This document shows, piece after piece, positions 63,800 to 64,000 of a stretch of DNA of 64,000 nucleotides. Source of the DNA: JBHHUI01 sp965248775. GTDB lineage: Bacteria; Chloroflexota; Anaerolineae; Anaerolineales; JBHHUI01. How positions within the stretch are numbered: the first letter of the stretch is position 1; every line of letters begins with the position of its first letter. The DNA lies in the NCBI GenBank assembly GCA_965248775.1, contig OZ252150.1, forward strand, positions 2,604,001 through 2,668,000, in the 5' to 3' direction. The notes under the pieces are model-generated. The model saw only the letters and a program-made list of their open reading frames with translations, made no database searches and was not told the DNA's origin. A program made the translations under genes and the position numbers.

Positions 63800-63923
63800 A
63801 TACCGACCCAGTTCATTCGGTACTGGGTACCGACCCAGTTCGTTTCACGACGCAGTCTGCACGTCACAGAGTGAAGTGCGCACTCCACTTCGTGACCCAG
63901 TTCATTCACCCAGTCACCCAGTC
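63800..63923. repeat. CCCAGT palindrome cluster at the IS91-like gene's cut end
   Basis: Five or more ACCCAGT/ACTGGGT cores in about 120 bp, with GTTCGTTTCACGACGCAGTC and TGCACGTCACAGAGTG in the middle. The cluster ends directly at the IS3 terminus at 63924. Confidence 0.7.
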
Positions 63924-64000
63924 TGGTATTACCCCGATTCAGTGGACAGTTGGTTAAGCCACTAAAGGTAATTGTTCATAGGCATGTGGGCTCATGTAAT
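63924..64000 (-). mobile_element. IS3-family element, second copy (terminus only)
   Basis: The 77 bases to the window end are identical to 1447-1523: TGGTATTACCCCGATTCAGT and the following orfB 3' region (stop near 63954). The element continues outside the window and has the same orientation as the copy at 1447-2610. Confidence 0.9.

Noticed and set aside
62310..63923. CCCAGT repeats as a CRISPR array
   Set aside because: Units vary from 17 to about 120 bp, spacing is irregular, many are inverted, and they split a transposase gene; no cas genes are present.
1..64000. tRNA, rRNA or known riboswitch genes
   Set aside because: Intergenic regions were read on both strands and no cloverleaf, rRNA-like or familiar riboswitch sequence was recognised; a covariance-model scan was not possible here.

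Overview
The window looks like chromosome from an uncultured member of the Chloroflexota (Anaerolineae/Caldilineae type). The support is indirect: secreted proteins with long Thr/Pro linkers between LysM, lamin-tail (LTD) and FGE-type domains, a large XRE-AAA-TPR regulator, a tricorn protease, PIG-L deacetylases, DinB and DUF952 proteins, a Y1 (RAYT) transposase beside palindromes, and many unrelated insertion sequences. No rRNA, tRNA or CRISPR array was seen.

Layout. 1-9.7 kb is an IS-rich, decayed area: an IS1182-family end, a 3-hydroxyacyl-CoA dehydrogenase gene split by an IS that itself carries an IS3-family element, an amidohydrolase, a Tn3/IS630/M20-peptidase junction, then intact MocA-like and aldo/keto reductase genes. 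9.7-21.6 kb holds a RAYT unit, a PIG-L enzyme with an XRE-AAA-TPR regulator, a run of small co-directional genes (CMD, YdhR-like, ICMT-like, methyltransferase) with unusual repeats, a degenerate IS630 and an SDR. 22-33 kb encodes cell-surface proteins: LysM-phosphatase, Ser/Thr kinase-FGE, LysM-GH99-like and a six-LTD protein damaged by two amber codons and a frameshift. 32.7-50.6 kb is mostly core metabolism: clpS, a sulfite-oxidase-like protein, TfoX/ilvD/Nudix/SixA, a rifampicin-phosphotransferase-like enzyme, a TrxR-like plus membrane molybdopterin pair, and the leftward operon avtA-EamA-thioredoxin-UGSC. 50.6-61.9 kb has an IS1182 copy sitting in the 3' end of a UbiA prenyltransferase gene, M23 peptidase, tricorn, polA, and a receiver/Y1-transposase fusion. 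62-64 kb is an IS91-like Y2 transposase pseudogene riddled with short palindromic inserts, ending in a second copy of the IS3 terminus.

Most notable points. (1) A UGSC-family selenoprotein whose in-frame TGA would split it in ordinary annotation. (2) A receiver protein fused to an IS200/TnpA-like domain that has lost both HUH histidines but kept the C-terminal Tyr, probably a domesticated transposase. (3) A family of modular CCCAGT...ACTGGG palindromes of 17 to about 120 bp inserted inside transposase genes; excising them restores the reading of the host gene. (4) Several IS insertions whose target duplications allow exact reconstruction of the broken gene.

Many genes carry a single frameshift, some at homopolymers. 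Some may be sequence errors rather than decay, and this is stated for each gene.
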